A stretch of DNA of 64,000 nucleotides from Sordaria brevicollis (Eukaryota > Ascomycota > Sordariomycetes > Sordariales > Sordariaceae). Below the pieces are notes generated by a model, which saw nothing but the letters and a program-made list of their open reading frames with translations, made no database searches and had not been told where the DNA came from. Below, one piece after another: positions 9,229 through 22,149 of this stretch. The position numbers and the translations under genes were made by a program. The stretch's first letter is position 1. The number at the start of each line of letters is the position of its first letter. The stretch is from positions 2,790,001-2,854,000 of the forward strand of contig JAUTDP010000009.1 in the NCBI GenBank assembly GCA_033439795.1, read 5' to 3'.

Positions 9229-11949
9229 AATATAGAATTAATATTAATTAATACCGCTTTAGAATATAAATTATTATAATTATATAATTTTAAATATAAA
9301 AAATTAATCGTCGAAATTCGTAATACTATTTAAATTAATTATTAATATTTTCTATTTTACTTTTTATTTTTATATTACTATAACGTATTTTCCCTATAAT
9401 TACTTTAATCGAATTTCGTATTTTAATACCGTTATTAATTTTTGATATATTATATTTATATTTATTTAAATAATAATAATTAAAATATATTTTTAATTAT
9501 ATTTTAATTTTCTTAAAGGATAATTTTATAAAGTTAAACAATATATAAATAATTTAAATGATTTTTATTTAAAAATTTAAAAGATATTTTTTTATTTTTA
9601 TTAGTATTATTATTTAATTTTTATTTATAAATATTTAATATAAATATAATTATATAATTAACGTTACTTATATATTATTTTTCGTATATTTAAATTTGAT
9701 AATAAAATTTATATAAATATAATAAAAAATATAATTATAAAAATAGAATATTATTATCATAAAAGCGAAAAGGAAGAAAAAATTAGATTAAAAGGTTATA
9801 ATAAAATGAAGATTTGGAAAATTAAAATACGGATTAAGACGTAAATGAATTTAAAATAATTAAATATTAATTAAATTAATATTTAAAATATTTATTTTAT
9901 AATATTATTTTCTAATTTTCTTTTATTTAAAACGTATAAAGTTTTTTAATTTTATATATAGAAAAAGAATAAAAAATTATTATTCATTATATAAGTATAT
10001 TTATATTAATTATTTTTCAATTTAAATTTAAATAAAATTCTATTTCTTTAATATTATTATAATTATATTTAATTTAAATAATTTTCTTTTTAATTATTAT
10101 TAATATAATTATTTATACCTCTAACCGATTTATATATTTTAATATTATTTAATTTTATTTTCAATAAATATTCTTTCGTAAAATAATTTACTTTATTATA
10201 ACCTAAATATTTATTTTCCTTTTTTCTAATTATTTTTCCATTTTTATAATAATATAATTATAATATTAATAAAAGTTTTTATAAAATTATTAACGTTATT
10301 ATTAATTAATTATTATTTCGAGGAAATAAGGAATAAATTCTTATTAAAATATTATATATAAATAAAAAATAAGAAATATTATTTAAAAACGTTACTTTTT
10401 TAGAATATTATTATCATTAATTATTATTAAAATATATTATTATTTAATTTATTTCAACGGTATTAAATTATTAATTAATTTGAATTTTAGGAAAAACTTT
10501 TTTAAATTAAATAATTAAAAAAACAATAATTTTATTAAATTATCAACGGAAATATTGAAATTTTCACTTTATTCAACGAATATTATTCGGATTTTTATAA
10601 ATAAATTTTAACTTTTTTAATAAAATTAAAAAAGAATTTCACGGGCGATAAAAATAAGGTAATAAATAGTTTTTTAATAAAAGAAGGAAAATAAATTAAA
10701 AATTAATGAAATTAACCTTTTAAATTATTTATAATTAATTTATTTAGATATAATTTAATTTATATATTTAATCCTACGTTTTAAATTCTTTTTTATTCCT
10801 TAAAATCTTTTCGAAATAAAGGAATATTTATTTTTTTAATATTTTTATTATAAGACTAAAAAAGGGAAATGTTTTAAATAAAACGAATTTAATAATAATT
10901 TATTTAATAAAGAATATAAATAATTATTAACGGCTTTATAAATTATTTAATTAAATAATAAAAAGCACGAAACGTTATTAAAATAATATTAATGTAAATA
11001 TTTTTTAAAAACGTTTATGAAGAAATAATAAAATTAAATATTAAATAAAAGGATTAAATATAATATAATAAATATATACGAATATAATAAAAACTATAAT
11101 TATATAATTAAAATATCATATTTAATAAAGAAAAAAAAGGAAGGAAAAATAATATTAAAAAGGTATAATTAAATAAAAAATTTCAAAATTAAAATACGAA
11201 ATAAATTATATATAAGCTTAAAGTATTTAAATACTTTAAAAAATAATTAAATATTGATTTAATTAATAATAAAGTGCTAATTTTATAATATTTTAAATTT
11301 ATTAAAAAAAATAGAAGAATATTATTATAAATTTCTTATTTTAAATATTAATTAATCTTTTTTATATAATTATTCTTTAATATAAATCCTCCTTTTATAA
11401 TTTAATTAATAATTATATTATATTAAATCCTTTATATAATTATACGGATTTAAATATATATAATACGGGAATTTGAAATATTTTAAGAATATTATATAAT
11501 TTAATATTAAAAAAGAATTAATATAAAAAGAGTAAAACCCTTTAAAAATAACTAATTATTAATTTTTAAAAAAAAAATATTTTTTTTCTTTAATAAATAA
11601 TAAATAAATTAAATAAACCTATAAGCAATCATAATAAATATAAAAATAATTTAAATAATTAATATATAAAAGAAATAATTAGGGGTAAAAATATATACTA
11701 ATTTAATTGGCGTTAATAATATTTTATTACCATTAATCTACGTTAAATAACCTTAAAACAGCATTAATTTTCCGGTTATTACACTATCGCCTATATTTAT
11801 TCGCCCTTCTCCCACTCTCAATAATTATCCTTCGCACAATAGGGTACCTTCATTCAAATTACACTATTACACACAATAATCATCATAAGACGCAAACCTA
11901 CAAACCTTTATTTATATACGGATTTTCTTCTTTAAACCTATTCGAATAA

Positions 11950-13680
11950 AATTTCTTATAATAAAATATTTCAAAATCTTTAAAATATATACAATATTAA
12001 AATAAGTCGGACGGTATTAAATCGCTTTTTAAAAACTCTAAATAAAATACCCAAAGCCAACGTTCGAACGATAATTATTAATAAATTTTATAATAAATTT
12101 CGGGAATTTATATTCGAATAACCAATAATAGATCCGGAAATTTATATAATATTTCTTAATAAAAATTTCACTATATTATTTATAAAAATTACTAAATTAC
12201 GAAAAAGTATAAAAATATATTAGAAATATAACGTTAAAGCCTTATAAAAGAAATTAAATAAAGCCCGTAATATTTTTAAAACTATTATCGCTACCGATGA
12301 AGGCTATTTCTTTAAGCGTTTTAATAAATACGAATTACAATTCCACTTTTCTAAATTCTACGAACTTTAATTATTAAAAGAATTTCTTTTTATATATTAT
12401 AAAAAAATATTTCCAAAAATTATATAAAAGAAGGTAAATTTAATAAATTGGAAAAAAAGTAAATAGACGACACCCGGTCTAAATTATATATAATATATTA
12501 ACGTATACTTAAAATTAAGGCAATTCGGTATTAAAGTTTATATTAGAATTAACGCCTATTTTCACTATATCCTATAATTTTATACTAATACTTCAATTAC
12601 TATAGTAAAATCCGTTTTCTCTCAATAAATAAAAATAATTAATAAATATAGCTTTATCCCTATATTAATAAAAGCGGATTACGGAGGAGAAATTAATATA
12701 ATAATAAAAAAGATATATTACCTTATTTTAAAAAATAAAATAATACGAATTCTTAAACTTCGGCGAATAATACTAAATTTTATTTCAATTTTTAAACTAT
12801 CCGGAATAATTAAGGAAAATCCTATTCGGTATAATATATTTCGAAAAGATTAAATCTTATTAACGTATAATCTTAACCGACTATTCCCAATCGAGGACGT
12901 TTTTATACGTAGAAAGAATATAAAAAACTAACGTATTAAAAGCTAATAAAGGCAATTACATTTAAACCGGGCACATTTTTAAATAGTAAATTTCTATTAA
13001 TTTTATTTAATTAACTTTAATTTAATAAATATAAGAATATTTTACCGAATTTGAAAATTCCGATATATAGTCGGAGATAAGAATTAAAAACCATATCGCT
13101 TTAATATATACCTTTATACCCAAGATTCGAATAGAATTTTCAAAATATATTGAATATTAAAATTAGCATCTTATTCGCAATTAACTATAACGACCTCATA
13201 TTATATCCAAATAGCCCGTAAAATTATTTTATAATTATAATAAGGGTAATGCAATTAATTACCGGTATTAAATAGATTGGAATCGGTACGTATAATTGAA
13301 AGATCTTATATATAAGGATAATTTCAAATTCGATCGGTATTTACTAGAAAAAATAATAATATTTTACGTATTTTTGATAGAAGGTTTTATTCTTCGCATT
13401 CGAAATATTAAGAATTAATTATTTCGGTAAGAATATAATTACCTACGGTAATATTTAAAGGAATACGACTTTAAAAGGTATAAATTACGCTTATATAAAT
13501 TAGCTACACTTAAAAGTACTTTCGAAGAAATTAAATAATTCGTTAAGGACGCTAGTAATAACGTAAATAAATTAATACGATTATTAAAAGAGGGTATTAA
13601 AAGGATAGAAAACGGTAACCAATATTAAGAAATAAAATAAATTATTAACGTTTATAAATAAAAATTAAAAGCGATTACTT
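11950..13680 (+). pseudogene. Integrase-type DDE transposase, RIP-degraded
   Basis: In one plus frame, with stops mostly at former Trp/Gln codons, the text reads KVYIRINAYFHYIL at about 12530-12570, then IKADYGGEINIIIKKIYYL at about 12670-12720, then RIKS**RQLHLNRAHF at about 12932-12980. The expected family pattern is an integrase core with I-D-A-Y-S-R, then R-x-D-x-G-x-E, then N-Q-R-I-E-S-W-W. The first acid is now Asn (INAY); the second Asp and the Glu remain. An N-terminal region at 12.0-12.4 kb may hold the DNA-binding part. This is the likely mobilising enzyme of the 13.4-kb element. Exact limits and introns cannot be set. Confidence 0.6.
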
Positions 13681-14939
13681 TATATTAATTCTATTTACTT
13701 CCGTTCGCTTATAGTAATTAAAAATTAATATTATTTAATCTAATATAACTTCGTAAAATAGAAATTTTTATAAATATTATTCAAACTCCAAAGAACTTTC
13801 AAATTTTATATAACTTCAATATAAAATAATAATATTACTTACCATCTTTTATTATTTATAATATTTAAAAAAAAAAATATATAATCAATTATAATATATT
13901 TAATATTAATATAATAATTCAAAATCTTCAAAAGTAAGAAATAAAAAAAAAAGATTTTGTAAAATAAAATTCGAATTCGCAACGTCTCAAAAAGAAAACA
14001 CTAAATTTTAATAACTACGCTATATATACAAAATTATTTAAATATTTATATATATTATTTCTATATAAACCTATAAAATAAAAAAAATTTAAAAAAAATT
14101 TTTTTTTTTCAAATTATTAAAAATAAGAAAATAATTATAAAGCTAACTAAAAAAATACGGAAATTAGAGATTATTTACAATTACTTCTTATAATTCCTTA
14201 TCGAACGCGCAAAAAGTATATTATTAATTATTAAATTTAAACTACGCCCATTAAAAGTAATCGAACGTAATCTATAGCCACTATTTAACAAATATACTAG
14301 AATAATATTAATATCGGCTAAATTAATTATCTTATCCTCCTTATATACTATCTCTACTTTACCCAAATTATCCTCACTATTAAATACACCTCTATTTTAA
14401 TTTAGGCTTATTTTATTTTCCGCCCCCTATTTATTAACCTCCGTATTACTTTCCTCTTCGAAATTAATTTACTATTATAACGACGGAAGTAATTACTCTA
14501 TTCTCTCTTTCTCCCCCGGATCCTCTATCCTTCGCTCATTTACTATTTAATTTATAACGATACCCCAATTAATTTAATACTCTTATTTAATTTTAAGCAC
14601 CTATATTATACTATATTCCATTTATATACCTAATTTTCGTTTAATTATTAATACCCTTACTATTCTTCTTTCTTATTTAATACGTAATAATCCTTTAAAA
14701 TCAACCGGTTCCCACTTTATAATTAATCCCTTTTTATTCCTTATTCCTTTTTCCTTCTTAATTAATAACTCCGCTTCTAAACGAAATTCTTATTTAATAA
14801 AGGCTTTTAAATTTATTTACCTCTTTAAAATTAGAGAAACCGTAGAAATAAGAATATTAGAAGGAGAAAATACCCTTTTTCCCCGTCGCTTTAATATTTC
14901 AAATTCACTTTTAAGGAAGCTAATTTCGAAATTAATTTA

Positions 14940-15640
14940 AACGAAATTAATAACCAAAAGTTAATCCTTCTTTCCCTTACCAATTTCGATTTCTTATTAC
15001 AAAATCTCGAAATTAACGGGCTTTAATAAATTTATATACAAATTAATAAATTTAACCTTTAACCCTCCAACGAATTAATTAATACCTATAAATTCAAACT
15101 TATATAATTCAATATTTTTAAACGTATATTTCCGAAATAAGCATTTTTCTACTAAAAAGCGAATAAAGGCAATATAATTATCGTAAAATCCCTCGCCCAA
15201 AATTATAAATTTTATATTCGTATAAATAAAGTAATTAAAAAATTTACTATCGATTTTAACGCCTAATATTCCTCTAACGTACTTCCAACTTCTTATATAC
15301 TAATCGAAAATAATTATACGAATAATAATAGCCTTTTTATTAATTAAATCTTTAATTTATTAATTCTAAGAGACAACGATTCCTATAACTTTAAAAAGAG
15401 AACTTTACTCTATACCGGTAAGAATATAAATAACGTAAACGATAAAAACTTTTTTACTAATACGAACCTTATAAGGAAAAACCGTAATAATATTCGGGTT
15501 AGGAGGGGTAGGATAGGTAAGGCTAATTGTAAAAAAGTTTATATTAATAATAAAGGCTATATCGGGAATATTAATAATATAAAAGATAAGTCGTTTACTA
15601 TATTCGGCGCACTTAACCTAGCGTAAATACAATTCGAAAT
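14940..15640 (+). pseudogene. Decayed ORF inside large element, function unknown
   Basis: One plus frame stays readable for long stretches, for example NKGNIIIVKSLAQNYKFYIR, then RDNDSYNFKKRTLLYTGK, then KSFTIFGALNLA just before the 9-bp repeat tract. It has fewer stops than neighbouring RIP sequence. I recognise no domain. The 9-bp tract that follows keeps the frame, so the tract could be part of the same protein. Confidence 0.35.
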
Positions 15641-15849
15641 ATTCCAAATAACGATATCCGGTCTCGACACAACGTTCAAGAAATATAATTTAAATTTAAA
15701 AAATTAGCGAATATAAAATAATATTAAATATATTAAAAATATAAAAGTGGTCGTAAACGTACTTATTTAGAAACAATAAATATTATAGGTTAATAAAAAA
15801 TAATTAAAGGGAATTGAATAAAATTAACGGTAATTAATAAGCCTTTAAA

Positions 15850-16035
15850 GAAATTTAATATACTCGATATACTCGATATACTCGATATATTCGATATACT
15901 CGATATACTCGATATACTCGATATACCTAACGTACTTAACGTACTCAATATACTTAACGTATTCGATATATTTAATATATTTAATATATTCGATATATTC
16001 GATATATTCGATTTATTTAATATATTTTATATATT
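15850..16035 (+). repeat. 9-bp tandem repeat tract (ATACTCGAT-type)
   Basis: About 20 units of ATACTCGAT and variants (ATATTCGAT, GTACTTAAC, ATATTTAAT) run in register. Variants differ mainly by C-to-T and G-to-A. Nine bases keep a reading frame, so it could encode a three-residue repeat such as Leu-Asp-Ile, but stops elsewhere prevent proof. Confidence 0.85.
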
Positions 16036-19000
16036 AAATATATTTATTATTAAATAAAAATTAATTTTAAATTCTTTATAATTATTATATTTATTTAATA
16101 TTTTTATTATTTAAATTAATAATCCTTTTTTTTTTAATTCTCGAATATTTTTTTAAGGGGTGGTCTATCTACACCGTAAGAAAAGTCTTAATCAACCGTA
16201 GTCTAAAAAGAAAATAAGGTATAACTTTACCAAATTCGAAACTAAGAGAATAAAAAGATTATAATTAAAATTATTAATTTTTACTAAATTTTTCAAACTT
16301 AAAACTTCTATTTACCTACGTTACTTTTATTATTTTTTTCCTTTTTTAATATATTTAATTATTAAAGTATATTTTTAATAAAAAGAATAATATATATATA
16401 AAGGACGAAAAAAGTAATTAATTTTAAATATAGAGTGAAAAATTAGAAAAATTCTTGTGTACTTTATAATTTTTTATAATTTTTTTTCGACGATTTATTT
16501 GAAATTGAACTTTTAAACTACGGTCAATTAAAACTTTTCCTACGTTATAAATAAATTAACCCTTTTTTAAATTTTGTTAAATTTAATTTTCAATATTTAT
16601 AATAATAATAATTATAATAATATAAAGCCTTTATTAATTTAAAAACTAAAATAAAATATGGATTATTAATATTAATTTTATTAATTATAATATTATAATT
16701 TTTTCACCTTTTTTTAAAAGGAAATATTAATTTTAAAAGCGTAAAAAAATTATTAATATATTTAAAAAGAAGTAATTTAATCGTATTATTAAAAATATAT
16801 TATCGAAATAAATAAAATAAAATATAATTTAATGAAATAAAAGTATTTAAATATAAAAAATAAATTAAAAATTTCGTAATTTTTTATATTACATTATAAA
16901 AGTTTTATTATAAAATTAAATTACCGTTAAAATTAATTATTTATTAAAAGTAATAAATAAGGATTTTATTTATTTTAAAAATAAAAAACTAATTTAATTT
17001 ACGATAATAAATATAATAAATTTCGTTTAATATTTTATTTTAATTTTTTCTCTTATTATTAATTTACTTTGCCGAAAAGAATTAAATATAGTTTTAAATT
17101 AAAATTTAATAGAATATTTTAATAGTACGTATAAATATTCTTTTTAAAAAAATCATTATCATTTTATTAATGATTTTTAATATATATTTTTATATTAAAA
17201 TATAATAGAATTTAATATTATTATTTTTTTAATAATTTGCGAATTTATTAATATAAACGTTAAAATTATTATAAAAGAATAAAACGAAATATCATTTTCT
17301 ATAAAATTTTTAAAAGTATATATAAAGTCGAAAAAATTAAAATAAACGTTAATATTTTAATTTTTATAAAATTACTTTTATTAATAGTATAATAAAAGTT
17401 TATAAAATAAATAATTTATTTATTATTTATTTAAAATTTTAAAAATATTCAAATAATTTTTTAAAAGTAATTTAAATAATATAAAAATATAATTTATTTA
17501 TTTAAATAGAAAAAAGGAAAAAAAGGTTTAAGTTTTCGGATTTAAATATAAAGAAATATAAATAAATTAAATTTCCTTTAAATTAAAAACTCGTTTATTA
17601 ATATAAAATTTAAAAATATATTTAACTTCTAATATCAAAAAAATATATTAATTAAATAATTTTTAAATATACTTTTAAATTCGTTAATATAAATACATTA
17701 AGTATTTAATTAAATATATTATATATAAATAAATTAATTAATATTTATATTTATAATAATTAACGTTTATTATACAATTAATATATTCTTTATTATTAAA
17801 TATTAAAATAATAAAATAAATTATAAGAATATAATAAAAGTAATTAAAGTTAAAATAAATATATAAAGGATTTTATTTTATATAATTTAAATACGTAAAT
17901 TTAAAAAGAAAAGAATTTAATATAATAATAATAATACTATAGGACTATTTAATATTTAGTAGAAGATTATATTATAAAGAATAATACTCTTTAAAAAATT
18001 TTAAAGAAAAATAATTATTATTTAAAGGATGGAAATTATACTTTTATAATCGATTATTATTTTATTAAATATATTAAAAAGAAAGCCCGGTAAATAAATA
18101 TTTCTTAGGGCGAAAAGGGTTTAAGACTTTCTCTTTTAGAAATTTATTTAAAAATTAATAATAATTATATAGGGCTAATATTAAATAATAATAATAAAAT
18201 AAAATAGTATTAATACAAGTCTTTTATATATTTATTTTTATATCGTTTTATATACTTTTTTCAAAATATTTTTGAAAATAATTTAACTTAAAATTAATTT
18301 ATACCTTTAAATATAATATACGAATTTTTAATTTTCTTTTCTCTATTATTTTATACTTTAAATATTTACTCCAACCTATTTAAATTATAAATTTTAAAAA
18401 CTCTTATTTTTAAGCCTTTTAATAATAAAGAAAAAAAAAAGAATATTATATATTTTTTTTTATTTATAATTTAAAATTTATATTTCGAAATAAATATAAA
18501 ATAATATAATTAAACGTAAATACGAAAATACTTTCTTATTATAAATAATTATAATTCTATATAACGATTTTATTATTATATTAATTTTAATTCTATTTAA
18601 TATTATTTATTATTATTTTAAAATAATTACTCTTCTTTATAATAAAAGTTTTTTACTTTCCTTTTTTTTATTTCTTTTTATTATATTACTATATAATAAG
18701 TATTTGAATTATTTTTTTTTAGAACGTTATAATAGTTTTCGTACTTTAATTATCCTTTATTTTCTCTTTTATTAATATTTTAAAAACCTTTATTTATATA
18801 ATTGAAAAATTTATTTATATAATTTCCGAAAAAAAAAACATTCCTTTATATAATTTAATACCGTTAAAATTATAATTTTTAAAAAATAAATTAGATTTTT
18901 TATTATTCTTTATATTATAAACTAAATAACCCCTTTAAATTTATATTTTACTTTAAATAATTAAATTAAATAATATTAAATATTAAATATTATAATTTTT

Positions 19001-19429
19001 AAATATTTGTAAAATATTTTTTAAAAAAAGGCGTAGTTAATATAAGCCGGGGGTTAAATTAAGTAAATTAAAAAGTTTATAAAAAATAAACAATTCCTAA
19101 GAAATAATCCTCGATTTTTTCCGATTTTTCTTTATATAATTAAAATACTTTTTAAAATTTCCGAAGCCGTATAAATAAACTTTTTAGGCCGCACTTATAG
19201 AATTTCTTTATATTTTATTCTATTTTAAAATATTGCAATAAATTTAATACTTATAAAAGGTTCTCGAAAAGAATTTAAAAATTTAAAATTATTTAAAATA
19301 ATAACATCCTTTTTTATTAAATAATATATAATATAATAAATTTTCTTCTAATTATTATAATATATATATAATAATAATAATAATTAAAGAATAATTATAA
19401 AGTTAATTATTTATTATAAAATCGGGAAT

Positions 19430-20300
19430 TAAATAGGAATTCGGAAAAAATAAGTAGTATAAATAATATTCGTTAAAAAACTAACTATTATACTAAAGAG
19501 ATATCAATTAGGATTTAATATCTAATTAAACGCCTCAACCTTACGCTAAATAACCTCGGCCCTAATCCAAGCCAAAACCCTTTCCAAATCCCTAACTTTA
19601 TAACGTTAAATAATCTTAAGTGAAAAAAGAACTTCGCCCGGAATCTTCTTAACCAAACTCTTTTTATAATCTATAATAAACATATATTAATATATATATT
19701 CTATTAATATTAAAATAATATATACTTACCGCGACGCATAGAGTAAATATTACTCTCGCACTTATAGTAGTAAAAAATACAAAATCTACGCAAAAGAGAA
19801 GTACTAACGATTATATATTCCTTAAAAGGGCCGTAATTATCGCTTATAATACATTTATAATATATATCGTCGTTAGTAATAAACAAAAAAAAATAATAAA
19901 CGAACCCAATATAATATTTATAGCGATTAAACTTCAATTTTAATTAATAACTACCCTCTTTACTATATACGTATTTAAAATTAATAAAGCGGATAATATT
20001 CTAATACCTTTAATTAAAATTAATTACCCTTAATATTATTCTATTAAAATTAATATATTTTCTTACCTTCTCCTCGGCTATAATTTTATATACTTCCCTA
20101 TAATTATAATCGAAAAATTGCTTAATAGCGTAGTAAAGCGATATTAAATCGTCATCGTTATCAAAATCGCCCTCATCTAATTTATATCCTTCGAATATAC
20201 TAAATATTAAGGATATACCGCAGTATTTAAATAAGCGGAACTCTTTTTACAAATCAATATCGTTCGTAAAGTTATTATTATCATCGCTATTAAATATTTC
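19430..20300 (-). pseudogene. Decayed gene near right end of large element, function unknown
   Basis: The minus strand reads acidic text (YKLDEGDFDNDDDLISLYYA), an open stretch 19937-19710 (NRYKYYIGFVYYFFLFITND, later TSLLRRFCIFYYYKCESNIY), and beyond an intron-like junction KVRDLERVLAWIRAEVI near 19540-19610. Stops sit mostly at former Gln/Trp codons. The density of readable sequence marks a former protein gene with at least one intron. It does not match a family I know. Confidence 0.4.
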
Positions 20301-20709
20301 TATATATTTCTATTAATAATATATATCGTAATTTATATACGCGATTTATATATTTATTATTAAATTAACGTTGGTTATAATTACTAATATAATATATTAT
20401 TATTAATAGGAAAATATTTACGTAGGATATATTATAAAAAGATATAGGAGGATATAGGGTTATATAAGAGGTAAAATTATTTTAATTACTAATTAAATTT
20501 TACAAGGGCGCGCCCGGACGCGTTTATAATACCTACAGCTACTAAACTTTTTTATTCCCCCAAACTTTAGATAACGGGCCTGAGACGCATCTGGGTTTCC
20601 GTAAGTAATACAAAGTATAGGGTTTTAGCGGGTAAAACGGGGAATTTTACATGCAGGTGTCATGGAGTGCCATAGGGTGTCAAAGCGGTTGAGGGTTGGG
20701 GTTTTGTAA

Positions 20710-20760
20710 GGGGGGGGATGTGCCATGAGATTTGGGGGGATGTGCGGCGAGATATACCCT
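20710..20760 (-). repeat. Right terminal inverted repeat of large element
   Basis: Inverse partner of 7322-7372, followed directly by the CGGGA target duplicate at 20761-20765. This end is not RIP-degraded. Confidence 0.85.
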
Positions 20761-20765
20761 CGGGA

Positions 20766-21930
20766 AACCTGCCTGTCGCAAACAAAAACATTCCATCGAG
20801 TAAGTCTTCTGTCATAGGGATAAAAGCTAGAGCCTATAACGGCGAAACCCTACACCATGACGCTAACGAACAGGAGGACGGACTGACATCAAGAGACTTC
20901 AATATTCGGTACCGTCACTCGTGCTGCGGGCATTTGAGTGGCCTTGGAGAGCTAGCGGGAAATGCTCAAGAATTGGAGACGGTCGTTGCGCGATTCTGGT
21001 GATTATGAGACACGACCTTCATTCTGAGCATCAGCCACTGGCTTGATAGTTAGTTGGCTGTCCTGGGCAGTCTGTGTTCAAACAGGTAGATAAACCGGAG
21101 TGGCAGAGCAGAGAGATAGCATTCTCGACTCCAGTTTCGGTGTTCGAGATGAGGAAACCTAGATACACCCACCCAAAACCTACAGACACCCACTTTTCAA
21201 ATTATTTTCCAAAGTTTCTCAACGAAAAAAGAAGAAGATTATTCCAAATTTGGGGAAAATTTTTCTTTACCTTTCTTTTACCTATTGTAAACTTCTTCCA
21301 ATTTCTATTTTTTTTAAAAAGCGTTAATATTAGGTCATTTGCAAACGTATCGTCCGTTTTTTGCAACGTACTGAAAAAAATCAGTAAGGGACAGTTTATA
21401 ACCCTTTTAAAGCCCTAGGAGATACTCTATTTACTTAAATAAATGATATGGAAACTGTATTCAAAAATTGGAAAAGTGGTTATGAAGAAATTGAAGAAAA
21501 TCTTTTGAAAAGTGGGTGTCTGTAGGTTTTGGGTGGGTGTATGTAGGCTTCCCCTTCGAGATTCCCGGTAACGCACGATTGTTTCTAGAGTAATGTCAGC
21601 TTTGATGTTTTTGTCTATTATTCAGATTACGTGTCGCAGCTTCACATAAGCTACCTTTTCTGGAGTGTTTCTGCTGTCCAACCATCGAAAAGACCTGCGT
21701 GATGATGTCCGTGGTTGACGAGTAGATGTCGTGGAGCGGGCCCGTAAGCCTTAACCCCATAAAGGAGAGTTATATTCTGTTCAGGATCTATTCTGTATGT
21801 CGCATCCATCCCTCTTACTCCTCGACGTAAATTGTATATTTGGCCCGTTGTGGTAGTGAAGATATCGCGGAGTGTCTAACGTGAGTTTCCCTTGTCGCTT
21901 GCCGGTCCTCGGCCAGGGCAGTTGTGGATC
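20766..21930. other. GC-normal island between elements, no confident gene
   Basis: The segment contains a MITE (21151-21554). A minus-strand frame near 21600-21720 reads HDIYSSTTDIITQVFSMVGQ and could be the remnant of a host gene, but no start, stop or family is evident. It ends in the CCTGC target site of the Copia element; the other side of that site resumes at 28062. Confidence 0.35.
21151..21554. mobile_element. MULE-derived MITE, 404 bp
   Basis: The TIRs begin GAGGAAACCTAGATACACCC on the left and GGGGAAGCCTACATACACCC on the minus strand at the right, both running on through CACCCAAAACCTACAGACAC. The flanking target duplication TTCGAGAT (8 bp) is at 21143-21150 and 21555-21562. The TIR matches that of the full MULE at 38696-42025. 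The core has no transposase. Sequence is not RIP-degraded. An ORF across it (21074-21418) is an accident. Confidence 0.85.
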
Positions 21931-21934
21931 CTGC

Positions 21935-22115
21935 TATTACAATGGTGACAGTATTGGGGGAGCAAAGAAGGCTTGATTGTATATAACTGTATAAGACTCT
22001 GCAAACGTACAGATCTCTAGCTACTATATAAAAATCCCTCAGACTCTAGACTTCGGTTATTTAAGTCACGTATACTCCTATTATCCCTAAAGACCAGCCA
22101 CCCAATATTATAATA
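21935..22115 (-). repeat. Copia LTR (3' LTR by coding strand)
   Basis: 181 bp, no indels relative to 27881-28061. Ends TATTACAATG and ATTATAATA correspond to TG...CA after RIP. Confidence 0.9.
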
Positions 22116-22149
22116 CACCCCCTTAAATTTATACTATAAATTAATACCA

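Larger units (their letters stand above)
7322..20760. mobile_element. Large TIR-bounded element with integrase-type transposase, RIP-degraded
   Basis: The ends are inverted copies. Left 7322-7372 starts AGGGTAAAACTCGCCGCACA; right 20710-20760 reads the same on the minus strand with AGGGTATATCTCGCCGCACA. Both TIRs are 51 bp to the end of the C8 run. Inside, a second inverted match (TTACGGAAACCCA, then ATGCGTCTCAGGCCCG) lies at about 7644-7678 and 20575-20610, so the inverted termini are longer but broken up. CGGGA directly flanks both sides (7317-7321 and 20761-20765), a 5-bp target duplication (6 bp if one unmatched A is allowed). The interior is very AT-rich with many stops. Decayed pieces include an integrase-type DDE domain near 12.0-13.7 kb, an unrecognised plus-strand ORF near 14.9-15.6 kb, and an unrecognised minus-strand gene near 19.4-20.3 kb. 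Size, AG...CT ends, a short duplication and an integrase recall Maverick/Polinton-like or IS3EU-like elements. I see no DNA polymerase B and do not assign a superfamily. Confidence 0.82.

Noticed and set aside
14181..14366. 61-aa minus-strand ORF inside the large element
   Set aside because: Open by length, but I could not connect it to convincing coding sequence on either side; it may be chance in AT-rich DNA.
7740..20480. CRISPR-like or array-like structure in AT-rich repeats
   Set aside because: Repeats are adjacent without unique spacers and the host is a eukaryote.
21074..21418. 114-aa plus-strand ORF
   Set aside because: It crosses the MITE boundary at 21151 and reads through the TIR, so it is not a gene.
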